Below are positions 43,862 to 55,600 of a stretch of 64,000 bases of DNA, in pieces. Numbering within the stretch: the stretch's first letter is position 1; each line of letters begins with the position of its first letter. The translations under genes and the position numbers were made by a program. The stretch comes from Ailurus styani (Eukaryota; Chordata; Mammalia; Carnivora; Ailuridae). The notes beneath the pieces were generated by a model. That model saw nothing but the letters and a program-made list of their open reading frames with translations. It ran no database searches and was not told the DNA's origin. Location: NCBI GenBank assembly GCA_002007465.1, contig LNAC01000008.1, forward strand, positions 8,094,916 to 8,158,915, given 5' to 3'.

Positions 43862-44372
43862 ATATTCAGGGGCCCTGGCCCACCCCTCACGGCGCAGCTC
43901 GCCTGAAATCACAGTATTTCACATCACAAGTCAAAGGGCTGGTTCCCTCAGGCTGTTCTGTTTCAGGAAATCTTGGCAATTCAAGAATACTTAGTAGAGA
44001 AGCAATATTTAAGAAATGAGCAAAATCCCCTGCTGCAGACCTCAGGAGGCCTGCCCAGGCCCAGGCAGGGGCGTGAACCCCTTTGAGGACACAGGGACGC
44101 CTGGCCACTGGCTCCTGGCTGGGACCCCCTCCCTGGGAAAATGCACCTACATCCCTCCTGGGCCAAAGTGGCCACGTAAATACAATGTCGCCTGTGCCCC
44201 CCCAGCCAAGGGGCTGCTGGACACGGGCCGCAGGGGTGGACGCACCCCTCTCCTGACCATCTGCACTGAGAGCCGGGCGCTGAGCAGACGGGAAGTACGG
44301 GCTAACAAGGCTCCGTCACGGGGGTCCCCAATGCCTTGTTTGAAAATTGCATCCAGGAAGGTTGCTTGTAGT

Positions 44373-44378
44373 TTTATT
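44373..44378 (-). terminator. CRTC1: Possible proximal CRTC1 polyadenylation signal
   Basis: Minus-strand AATAAA in CCTTAATAAAACTAC. Use would give a 3' UTR of about 2 kb. Another AATAAA lies at 45863-45868. Confidence 0.4.
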
Positions 44379-44432
44379 AAGGCCATTTTTTAAAAAGTTC
44401 TACACACAAGTCTAATGGTAATCAAACTCTTC

Positions 44433-44440
44433 TATGTACA
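44433..44440 (-). promoter_or_regulatory. Pumilio recognition element in CRTC1 3' UTR
   Basis: Minus-strand TGTACATA in CTACATGTACATAGAAG, next to long A and T tracts. Second perfect UGUANAUA motif, about 570 nt upstream (in transcript sense) of the one at 43854. Confidence 0.5.
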
Positions 44441-45953
44441 TGTAGTATTTTTTTTTTCTTTAAAAAAAAAAAAAAAGTCTCACTCTTTGCTCCCAGCCCC
44501 TGCCTCAGTAAGAGACTGGGCCCTCGACCTGGACAGACCGACCCCGTGTCCCCCGGCCCGGATGCGGGCAGCAGGGGCCAACTGAGGAGGGGGCCTTCTC
44601 ACGCCGGTGGCCGCCCAGTCGCTTGGCCAGGTGCTAACGGCCTGGCCCGGGGAACGAGAGGGAGGAATGTCACTGGGATGAAACGTGGCTCCCCCACGGA
44701 CAGAGCCGAGGGCTCGCACGACCTAGAGGCAGTGGTTGGGACACCACAGAGAAACACACCGAGCGGAAGGTGCCGGCCCGGCCTGCAGGCCGCGGAGCCA
44801 GCGATCACTCAAGGTGCGGCTTCGGAGGGACCCGAAGAGCGGTCCCGATGTCAGAGCAGCTGACAGAAAACAAAGACACCCCTGTCACCCCCTCCCAGGG
44901 CCTGGAGGGCCCAGGGACAGCCCCGAAGGTCACCTCAGCCTCCTGGAAGGCTGCCGCTACCAATGCGCCCTGCCCTCGGCCTCTGGAGCCAGTCCTGCGG
45001 GGAGGAGCCATAACACAGGCGTCTGGAGGGGACGAATGTCAGCCGGGTCTCGGGGCAGGGCGGGGCGAGAGGGCAGCCTCATTGTAGGGCAGAGCTGCGG
45101 CCACTGCCGGCCTCGGGGTCTGGGCCTAGTCCTCCCTGAGGAGCGGCAGGCACCTTGAGGACGACCAGGCAGAGGTGGGTCTTGAAGGGACCCTTCCTAA
45201 AAGCCGTGGCTCCTTCCTGGGAGTCTGTCACGTGGCTGGAGGGGAGGCCCCCCGGCCACCTGGAGCTTCTGCCAGGGACCCTAGCAGGCCCCACCCACCC
45301 TCACTGGGCCTTAGCTAAAGCGGCCAGAGACTCAGCTCAGGCCCGACAGGCCGCAGGCTGCGTCCAGTTAGCTTAAAAAATATGTAACATGGGATTTCTG
45401 GAATAAAAACATGCTCTCAGGCAAGTACTGGATTGAAGGACTCAGCTACTTGTCTACAACCAAAGTGTAAATACAAACTGAAAGAAACAAACAAAAACAC
45501 AACAAAAAAACGCCCTGGCCACCCCCGCCCACCCCACTCTTTAAATAACAGTAACAGTGACCACGGTACAGAGGAGAGAAGATGAAAACAAGTAGAGAGA
45601 TGAAAACAACCCCCCAAAATAAGCGCGGTCTCCACATGCAGCCCCGCCAGGCCCCTCCATCCCGGCCAGGGGCTTCACTTTCAGGGCAAAGGCGGCTGCA
45701 GAGGGACCTGGCTGGGGGAGGGCAAAGCGGGAGCGTGGGTCCCGGGAAGATTTAGCTGTTTGGCATGCTCTGTTCACACCTTTCATATTCTACCTCCATG
45801 GGACGGAGTCTAGCATTCTCTGAATGTGCTCAGAAATGTAAAAGACAGCAGTCAAAATAGTGTTTATTTCACTTTGTGTCTGCCCTTCTCTCTGGCACCT
45901 TCTCCCTTTGGCGGGGGGGGGGCTGGCTCGCTACCTAACCTCGGGCTGGGGGT

Positions 45954-46245
45954 NNNNNNNNNNNNNNNNNNNNNNNNNNNNNNNNNNNNNNNNNNNNNNN
46001 NNNNNNNNNNNNNNNNNNNNNNNNNNNNNNNNNNNNNNNNNNNNNNNNNNNNNNNNNNNNNNNNNNNNNNNNNNNNNNNNNNNNNNNNNNNNNNNNNNNN
46101 NNNNNNNNNNNNNNNNNNNNNNNNNNNNNNNNNNNNNNNNNNNNNNNNNNNNNNNNNNNNNNNNNNNNNNNNNNNNNNNNNNNNNNNNNNNNNNNNNNNN
46201 NNNNNNNNNNNNNNNNNNNNNNNNNNNNNNNNNNNNNNNNNNNNN
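45954..46245. other. Assembly gap (292 N)
   Basis: A run of 292 N inside the CRTC1 3' UTR, shortly after the stop codon. Frames through it are artefacts. Confidence 1.
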
Positions 46246-46406
46246 GCAGGGAGCGCTTGGCGGCATTGCAAGCTCAGAATCACAAGCTCGGCCGTTTGCG
46301 AAGGACGGAGCGCGGCCGTCCCTGGGCTCAGGGAGACGCCGTCGGGACCACTGACCGGCGGGGTGATGGAGCCGGGGGCTGGGCGGCGATGTGCCGGGTG
46401 TGCAGC

Positions 46407-46618
46407 TCACAGACGGTCCATCCGGAAGGTGTCCTCGGTGGCCGGGTCGGCCAGGACCATGTCAGGGTCGTTGAGCATGTGCAGTCCGTCCAGGGTCAGG
46501 GGGTCAATCTTGAGTTCGTCCAGGGGGAACTGGTTGTCGGAGTCGAAGCTGACGTCACCGACCCCGGCCAGTGTGCTGGTCAGTTCTTTAGACAGGCTGG
46601 GAGGGGACTCTCCTGTCA
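46407..46618 (-). CDS. CRTC1: CRTC1 last exon: transactivation domain
   Basis: [20 protein letters not shown], then [20 protein letters not shown] and [17 protein letters not shown] before TGA at 46407-46409. The acidic/hydrophobic C-terminal activation domain is complete. Acceptor CCCCCAG. Confidence 0.97.
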
Positions 46619-49600
46619 CTGGGGGTGGGGGAGGGCACAGGACAAAAGTCTCAGCATGGCCCTGGCTCTCTGTTCCCATGCCTTGCGCCTCCACGGCCCC
46701 TGTCAATGCTCAGGGAAGAAGGGACCCCAGGGTACTTACCTAGGGGTTTGCCCTCTGGGGCTTACACTGGCTATGTCTACGGGTGTTTTGTGTTGTCATG
46801 CGTGGGGAGCAGGGACGCTGCTCAGCCCCTCGTAATGCACAAAAGAGCCCACCACCCCCAGAGAAAGATCCAGCCCCACATATTAGCAGTGCCAAGGCTG
46901 TGAAGCCCTGGGCCGACACCCAGGTCACAAACATTCAGCGTGAGCTGCCGGGGCTGGCCCAGCTGACAAGTAGGCTGAGGTGTGTGTGAATTCTCCTCCG
47001 CCCCCCAAAGAGCCGGTCAAACCTGGGCTCTCTCTACTTACAATGCCACCTTAGGCCTTAGTTTCCCAATCTGAAACACGGGTATGAAAATCCTGTTTTT
47101 TCTGGGCTACTGGGGCAGTCACAGGGGCCTAAGCCTTCTCACGCATCGGAAGCTACTGCCCCCAGAGGCCCCTGGACCGCTGCTCACACCCCCCGACGTA
47201 GGGAGGAAGCAGTACGGCACGGGGTGGGGGGCCGGGGGCAGCTCTGGGAGTGGATTCCTCCATCCCGGAGATGTCACTGGGATCACCAGGGGGTGTCACT
47301 CTCAATCCTCAGACAATCCTGGCTTCTAAGGAAATCGCTTCTTTCAGTAAAACCCAGAACCCACCGAGTGGGGCGGGGACAGCAAAGGGTCTGGGTTCTA
47401 CGCTCCAAGGAGCAGGGACCGGCTCCCACGTGCTGCGTTCAGGCTGCTCATCGCAGTGTGCAAGCAATTACACGAACGCTGGTGCAGGGCCCACCTCCTA
47501 GTTCACTGTGACCCCAGTATACTCAGCTAATGGGGTGGAGGGACCTGGGGAGCGGACGCAGGGCTAGGTGAGTGACCGGCTCTGTCTTGTTCTTGCTCTG
47601 AGATGGGACACAGGAAGCCTGGTCCAGTGTGTCCCCCGGGGCCCATTCCACACAGCCTGGCAACGAGTCAAGGTCGGTGGGGTCTGGGCCCCTTTGGCCT
47701 GCTCTTGGCATGGCTCGCCCTGCAGGGCGGGGGCGCCGTCTCTCCCGGGGCTGAGGCCCCTTGCAGCTGCCAGGCCCCATGGAGGGACTGTGCCCAAGGA
47801 CCCTCCCCCGCCCAGGGGCACCACGGCCAGGGGGCCTCACCTGTGAGGATGATGTTGGGGATGCTGCTGTGGCTGGGGTAGCCAAGCTGCTGCGTGTCCG
47901 GCAGGCTACCGTGGCTGCCCGTGAGGCCCATCATGGCCGCCTGCGAGTAGTTGAGCGTGGAGCCCGGGCTGTACAGGCTGCTGGAACTGATGGCATTCTC
48001 CATCATGTTGAACTGCTCCAGCTGTAGGGGGAGCACAAAGGCATGAGGCCCGCCCTGCTGAGCCCCTGCCGGTTGCTGGCTGGCCTGTCCTGCAGCCGCC
48101 AGGACCAGCTCCTCTGCGGGATGCCCAGCGCCTGCGCCCAGGTACTGAGGGCTTGTTGAATAGGAGACCCTATGGCCTAGGGTCTCCCCCTCCTCCCTCT
48201 CTGAACCTGCCCGGGCCTGTCCACACACGGCCCTTTCAGGGCTTGCTGGATGGATGGACTGATGGAAGGATGGATGGGTGAGTGACCTGCTCCAGGAAGC
48301 GGCCAACCCTTCTCATGCCCACATGCCCTTGACCCTGACCTCCACGCAAAGCCAGCTCTGCCTCCCGGCAAACCCACATGCATGGCCCACGCTGAGGCGC
48401 CGATGCTACAGCCACTGCTTGTCCCTGCCAGTGTTCGCTGCCCGCCCTCCTCCCCCTCTGCTGTTGGCCTCATTTTGTGGGCATGGCACAAGGTGCCCAG
48501 GGAGGCAAAGCCAAGCCACCCCCTCCAAGGCCTCGAGACAGGAGGGAGCCTTAGGAGCAAAGCTCACGCCCGAGGGGCGGGCGGGGTCCAGGTGAGCGTC
48601 TGCTGTGGGCGCTGTGACCCGGGCACCCGCTCACCTGGTGGGACAGAGCATTGGCCTGCCTGGCCGCCATCTGCTGCTCATAGTACGAGTCCCCAAACAC
48701 GCCGCCCAAGGTGGAGGAGTGCTGCAGACAGAAGAGAGGCCTGCTGTCATCATGGTCCCCAAGACCAGGTCGGGGGCTGCCGGAGCGGAGGACCTCCCAC
48801 AGGCTGCTTGTGCCTACAGGGAGGCCCCTGGAACCTCCTGGAGGATGCTCAGGAAAAAGGAGGCTGAGCACCTTTTGCAGGCCTCCTGGGAGAGAGCCCA
48901 CACCTTCCAGGGTGGAGGGGTGCCCCCCATCTCAGGATGTTTCTTTCCACCGCCTGTTCCTGGAGGGCCTCTGTACCCCAAGAGCCCCCAAGGCACCATC
49001 CCCCATCTCTTCTGCTTGAGCCCATGTACTGGTGACCCTGTTCCTATCAGATAGAAGGGGGCCAGAGAGATCAGGAAACCCCCGACAAGTTCCAGAGGAA
49101 AACACGTGACTGGGGCCAAGGAGGGGGGTGTTCTGAATTTCAGGATGGGAAGTGTACTTGGTGACCCTTGTCAGGCCCCCAGGGAGACATGGGACATGGT
49201 GGCAGGCCATACACACGTGGACAGGACGGGCACATGGAGCCGGATGCTGGCTGAGCGAGCACAGGACAGGCACACAGAAAGCCCCCCCTGCCCGGCTATC
49301 TGCCCCTGGCTGCCTGCCTCGGAGATCCCAGGGCCCATGGGTGGGCAGGGAGCCCACCTCCTGCTCTTCCAAGGCCAGCCAGGGGCCAGGTCTGCTGCTG
49401 GGAGAAGAGCAGGGGACTGGGGACCCTCACAGGCAGTAGAGATACCAGGACAGGAGCCTGGAGCCCCTGCCTACTCTCATGATGCCAGAGAGAGATGGCA
49501 GGATGGAGCCTGGTGAGATCTGCAAGGGAGGACAGTGTAGCCAGACCTCACCGGAGGCACCAGGCCTCAGGAAACACATCCGCAGCCCAGACCCAAGTCT

Positions 49601-52600
49601 CCTTCCTCCTTGGTGAGTAAGCTGAGAGCAGAAAGAAAAACAGCCCATGTGGCAAAAATGCCCCCTTTGCCCTAAATACAGCCAGCTTCAGGTTTGGAAA
49701 AGGGGCTGCGAGGTTGTGGCTGGGTTTCCCCATAAAGGAGGAAGCAGGTCTGTTCTGGGTTATCTGTGTCTATGGGTTATCCGGGTTATCCTCATGGCCT
49801 TGGCCTCAAAGGGGCCCGTCACAAGCAGGGGACCCAGGCTAAGGTTTCTTTTGAGGCTGCCATGAGACTTTGCCAGAAAGGTCCGCTCAGAATGGAAGGG
49901 AGGAACACAGTACCAAAGGCCAGCTGCCTAAGGCCCAGGATACATTCAGACAGACACAATGTGCACCCGAGGCTGCGGAGGGTAGGGAGGGGAGGCCCTG
50001 GCCCACGGGGCCACTGAATGCAACCTAGGGCCCCAGCTGTAATGTGAAGCCAGGCCTGGCCTCCACCCAGCATGGTCTGCCCCCAAGCGAGCCTCTGGTC
50101 CATCTTAAGTCCAGGTTTGGTTGAGTTTGAACAAGCTGGCAGCCCTGACCTCACAGCCGCTTGAGCGGCCCACCTCCCTTTCCAGCACCCAGTGAATGGA
50201 TGGACAGACCGACACACAGATGTGGGCTTGACAAGACAGCAACATACTTTCTGCCTAGGATGGATGAACCCACTTTGGTCTAGGCAAATCTCTCTTGAGA
50301 GATCGGCTCCACCCTTGAATTCCTGTCCTGCTTCCTGTACGAAAAGACATTAGTCAAGGTCCAGCCCCAGGAACAGGCCGCACCTGCCACTTCCCCTGCC
50401 TAGACTTGCTTCTCCTTTCCCTCAGCATCCCGTGACACCACATGACCCGACTAGACACTTCCTGGGAGCCACAAGAGCTGGGAGCCAGCGTGGATATATC
50501 TGGAGCCTGCAGACAGCAGGCTGAGCTCTGGCCTGCTCTGAGCTCACTCCCTCCCCACCTGCCTGTGGAGCCGCAAGCTGCACACAGGTGGTCCCAGCAG
50601 GACCCCAGGCTACAGCAGGGTGGTGGAGGAAGGGTCCCAGGAGAGCCCCTCCTATGGCAGTGGGAACCATGAGAGCAGCCTTCCTGAACAGGACGCCCAC
50701 CCTCTCAACACAGGGCCCAATTCGGGTGCACTTCTGAGAACTGGGGAAGTGGGGACAGCAGGGCATGTCCCCTGGAACAAGGGAACCCGACATTGTTCTT
50801 GCACGGTCCCATGTGGTGGGACAGCTCCTCTCCCTTCCTCAGCAGGGAAGGAAAATCCTGTCGTCCTCTGCACCAAGAATGAGGCTTCAGGGCCTTGGGC
50901 ACTGCCCTGTGGCAGCGGCTCCTGGGAGTCTCCCAGCTTGGTGACATTTTGGGGATGGAGTGGCGGGGTCCTGAGGAGGTTCTGCAGCATGGAAATTTTG
51001 AGCCCACATGTCAGCTCTGTGGGCACCTCCTCTCCTCTGGTGGAATATTCCAGATAGAATTCGGCCACAGGCTGAGAGCAGCGCCAAGGCGAATTCTGAG
51101 GAACCTGGAGGGGGGTATGAATGCACGTACGTGTGTCAGAGATTGGGGTCCAATGGTGTTGGGGGAAAAGCCAAGTCTGATGGATGTGGTCAAGCCCTCC
51201 TGTTGCCTGGGGCAAGCCTCAGTCTCCTCATCTGTTGAGATGGGGACAGAGGCCCCTGAGAGGCTGCACTGCCACTCAGAGAAGCTTCCTGTGAGGACCT
51301 GCCTTCCAGTGAGACATAGGGGAGAAGAATCTGAGGAGTCAGAGCCCCAACCACAGGCCAGCTGTCACCTCAGCAACGCCCCCGAAGCGCGAGGCGAACA
51401 CCCCACTGCTGGGAGCCTCGCCTGGGCAGGTGCAGATGGGGACATGGGCACAGGCTGTTGGACACATGCTCTGAGCCACACGCGCAGGTGTCCTGGCCTG
51501 GCGGGCAAGGGGCCAGGGTGGGGCTGACACTAAGGCCACTAGCGTGAGTGAGGAGCCCGCCACCTCCAGATGGGGCTCCCCAAAGGTCACAAAGACACAG
51601 TGGGAACGTGGTAGCTCCTGGGCTGGGCCTGGGGCGGGGGGGACGGGCAGTGCCTTTGGCTCCCCGCTCTGCCGGAGTGGACGAGATGGGATGGAATGAG
51701 GCGTGCGGCACAGACGGCAGGGGATCGATACGTGGGGGATGCGAAGCGAGGCCGGAGTGCAGGGCGCTGGGAGAGGGGAGGCGGCGTCCCTTACTTGCGG
51801 GGAGCTCCCCGGGGAGAAGCCTTGATTGGAGACAGGTGAGGTGGGAGACTGGTTAGCCGGGGAGCCGGCACTAGCGCGGTACTGCTGCAGGGCCGGCGCC
51901 TGTGACGACAGACAGGTCAGGACGCGCGAGGGGCCCCAGGCCTGGCGTCCTGGGACTGGCCGCTCCCCACTGGCCACCCCCCCAAGACCTCCCCACCTGG
52001 CGGGGGAGCAGAGTATGGGGAGCACCTGCAAGAGGTGTGGGGCCCTGAACCCTGTCTGAGCCTGGGGCCTTTGGGGGCTCCTGGGGGGTGGTGGTCAGAG
52101 AACCCAGCTTCATGGAATCATACTGGAGGGCTGTGGGAGGGGCACGGCAGGGTCAACCTTGACTCAGCGGGCTCCAGAGCACCTACATGAACGCACATCC
52201 ACATATGTGTGCACACCGCCACACGTGTGTACAAACACACCCACGCACAGGGGGGCACGGGAGGCCCAGGGCGGGGCAGGGAGGTGCTGCTCCTGTTGCC
52301 GACTCCGGGCAGTGCCCTCGGCTCCCTGAGCTCCAGCTCTACGCGCTGGCACGTCCTGTCCGCCTCGAGGGCTCGTGGGACTGAGAGCAAAGGCCATCCG
52401 GGGCACACTGCTGGACACCCAGTACTGGGCAGTCTCGGTCAGCAGCATCACTTGAGACAAGCCTGATGGGTATGCTGTCCAGAGACCTCCAAGGTATAAG
52501 TAACCTCCTCACACAAAGGATGGGGGGGGCCTTAGCTTCTCACCAGGGGCAGGATGGGCTGGGTCAGGAACCTGGATTTAGACCCTGCTCTGTTCCCAGT

Positions 52601-55600
52601 CCAGCCAGGATCCACTGTGTACCTTTGGACAGGCTGCCTGACTTCTCTGGGCCTGTTGTTCACTGAGACCCAGATGACCAGCCCACAGCCCCATACACGC
52701 TCAGTCTCCCCCATTTCCTCAGCGGCCCGTTCTGAGTAGTTTGGGATAAGGATCGAGCCCTGGTGGGTTAATAGGTTACCAGGTTAACTTAGGTACCAGT
52801 TAGCAAGGTATCAGTGTTGGAGGCACCAGCACAGTCACTTGGCAACGACTGGCTCGGGCCTTCTCATGGTTTAGAGGAAAATGTCCAGAGGGACATTCTC
52901 CTTGCTTGGCTGAGTCGGCACAAACCCAAGGGAAAGGCCACCAGAGCCCCTGCCCCAAGGGAGCCAGAAGGCCCTGGTGTGGGTGCCCGGCAGCAGACAC
53001 GCTGGCCTGAGAGCCTGGGGAGGAAATGTCTGTGCCCTTGGCCCGGACACCCATGCTGCCCTTGTCTGCCCGGCTCAAAAGTGAGGCACCGCTGCTGGAG
53101 GGCATCAGGGAACAAGGTACCCCAGGCAGGCTCCACCACCATGGCTGCTCCACACCAGCTGTGTGTCTGACAAAGCAAAGGTTTGCACACTTTCCTATCT
53201 GGGGGACTGCTGGGGTCTGTCCTATGAGGGGTCAGAGCACCTTGGAAACAGGTCTCTATTCACCCACCCTGCCCAGCTCAGGGGGGCGTAGTCTTTGCAG
53301 AGAACATGATATTCTGATGACATTTACCTTGGGCTTGGCAGCCAAGGGCTGAGTGGAGAGGGCTTGCTGTACCCCAAATGTGGTCCCTGTTCCATGGATA
53401 TGACCAACGGTAGCTATGATCACCCCTTTGCCACCAGGGCAAACGGCTGAACAAACAAGAAGCTTTGGGGTGCAGAGGTCGAAACCTAGCACCCATTTCC
53501 CTAAGCCCAGGCCCAGGCAAGGGGTCCCGCGGTCTAAACTGTACCCCTGGGCCCAGGGCACTGTGCTGCACCTCTAAACCATGGGGGAGCTTTATCCCTT
53601 CTTTTCCTCCAAGTTCCCCTCTGTGCCTCTGGCTCCCAGATTCTATTCCCCAGGCCCTGAGAGCTCTGAGACATGGGGTGGCTCATCTTGGGTGAAATTT
53701 GGGTCAAATGATCCCTGCTCGTGTCCCAGCCTCCCCATCTGTATGTGGGATGATGACCTCAGCCCAGCAGTGTTCGCTTCAGCCCTGACCCCTGGCCAAG
53801 TTGGCCTTGAAGTGGAACCTTGAGGAAGCTTCAGCGAGATGCCTGAGTGTCTCTGGCCTTGGGAGCCCAGTGGGGGCCTCCCACAGCCCCTGGGATCCTC
53901 CCGCATGAGCCCCCCCAGCCAGGCCCCACAAAACCCCATCCTGGGCTTACCGAGGTGATGTCGATCCCCATTGGCGGCTGGCCTGGGTTCTCTGGGGGGG
54001 ACTGGGGGAGAGAGGACGGTACCGTGACCGCGAGCGGGGGCAGCTGGGGCCCCCGTGTCAAGCTGGCACTTGGCATCAGGGGGCCGCCTGGGGGGAGGCC
54101 GACGGGCACCTGCGGGGGTGGTGGGGGCGGCTGCTGCTGGGACGCGGGTGGCGGTGGTGGAGGGGGCTGGGGCTGCGGCGGTGGCGGCTGCTGGGAGCCC
54201 GCCTGGGTGAAGAAGGCGTAGGGCAGCTGCTGCTCCAGAGACAGGGCATCCATGGCCACAGCCTGGGGGAAGAGGAGGGCGTCAGGTGGGAGGCCACTAG
54301 ACAGTAGGGAGCAGCCTGGGAGTACCTGGTCCCTGGGGACACCCCATGGCCTGACATGCTCAGCAAAGATATCACGGATAAACAAAGGGACATCCAGACC
54401 CTGGACCGGGGAAGCACAGGCCGAGAGAAGGCAGGTCTTGCCCAGGGCCACAGAGGGTTAGGCTGCAGCTGGACAGGGCCTGGACTTCTATTCCAGCTGG
54501 AAGTGCCTTGCTCCCAAAGAGCCTTTCCTTCGGCTTTGCCCCACATGGAGAGGTGGGCACCCTCTTCTGTACCCACTCAGGCTCAGGAGGTCCCTGTCTC
54601 AAGTCCCTGGCTTGTGTGGCAAGCAGGCACAGGGTGCCATAGTCTGGCAAGCCAGCAGGCAGCCCGCAGCGAGCTCACTCTGGGGGGCTTGGGAGATGGT
54701 GTGGGTGTGGACCTGCTGGTGTGGCCACTCGGTCACAACCAGTTCAGGTCTTCTTGGAGGTGGAAAAAGGAAAAGTTTTCCCTGGTGAGAGGGAAGTTTT
54801 CAACATTTGTGAATCTGTACGGACACTTCCTGGGGCAGGCCAGGGCTCCTGCCCTCCAAGGGAGGCACCACGCGATCAGGACCTACAGGATATAACACTT
54901 AGCAGAACGCCTAGCCTCAAATGAGCAGTGGTTACTTCATGAACAGAAAAGGAGACTCCAGAAAAGGCAGGCAGGTCTAAGGGAGAAGGGAGAAGGAACA
55001 GGGGTCACAGATGGAGAGACTGAAGACACAGTGCCAGGTACCACCTGTGCCTCTGTTCAGATCCTGGTCTGAACAAGTAGACAGAGACACAGAGGGGAAC
55101 GGGGCTAGGCCAGACACTGGAAGGTATGGAGGAATGCCTATCAGTTTTGTTGGAGGTGGCCAATGCCACTGAGGTTATGTTAAGAAAACAAACAACAAAA
55201 ATATTATCTATCAGGGATTTAAAAAAAAAAGACAAAACGGACAAGTTCCTAGAAACACACAAACTATCAACTGATTAAAGAAAAAATGGATAATCTGAAT
55301 AGACCTATACCAAGAAAGGAGATTGAATCAGTAATCAAAAACCTCCCAAGGGAAGATACTTGCAAATGACGTATCTGATAAAGGGTTAGTATCCAAAACA
55401 TATAAAGAATTTACAAAACTCAACATCTAAGAAATGAATAATCTTATTTAAAAAATAGGCAGAAGATATGAATAGACGTTTTTCCAAAGAAGACGTAGAG
55501 ATGACAACAGACATGTTAAAGATGCTCAACGTCAACACCAGCAGAGAAATGCAAATCATAACTACAATGAGATATACCCCCTTACACCTGTGAGAATGGC

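Larger units (their letters stand above)
41085..46406 (-). other. CRTC1: CRTC1 3' UTR (long form)
   Basis: From the CRTC1 stop, the minus strand continues about 5.3 kb to an AATAAA at 41105-41110, with no splice signals needed. I recall a similarly long human CRTC1 3' UTR ending a few hundred bp from COMP. It contains T-rich and A-rich blocks (44440-44476), two UGUACAUA Pumilio motifs, a possible internal polyadenylation signal and a 292-bp assembly gap. Confidence 0.75.

Noticed and set aside
45826..46743. Plus-strand 305-codon frame across the second gap
   Set aside because: Runs through 292 N and antisense to the CRTC1 last exon.
52187..52260. Possible CRISPR-like or tandem spacing in CA-rich DNA
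   Set aside because: Only a short irregular CA/GT-rich tract in an intron of a vertebrate gene; no direct repeats with unique spacers.
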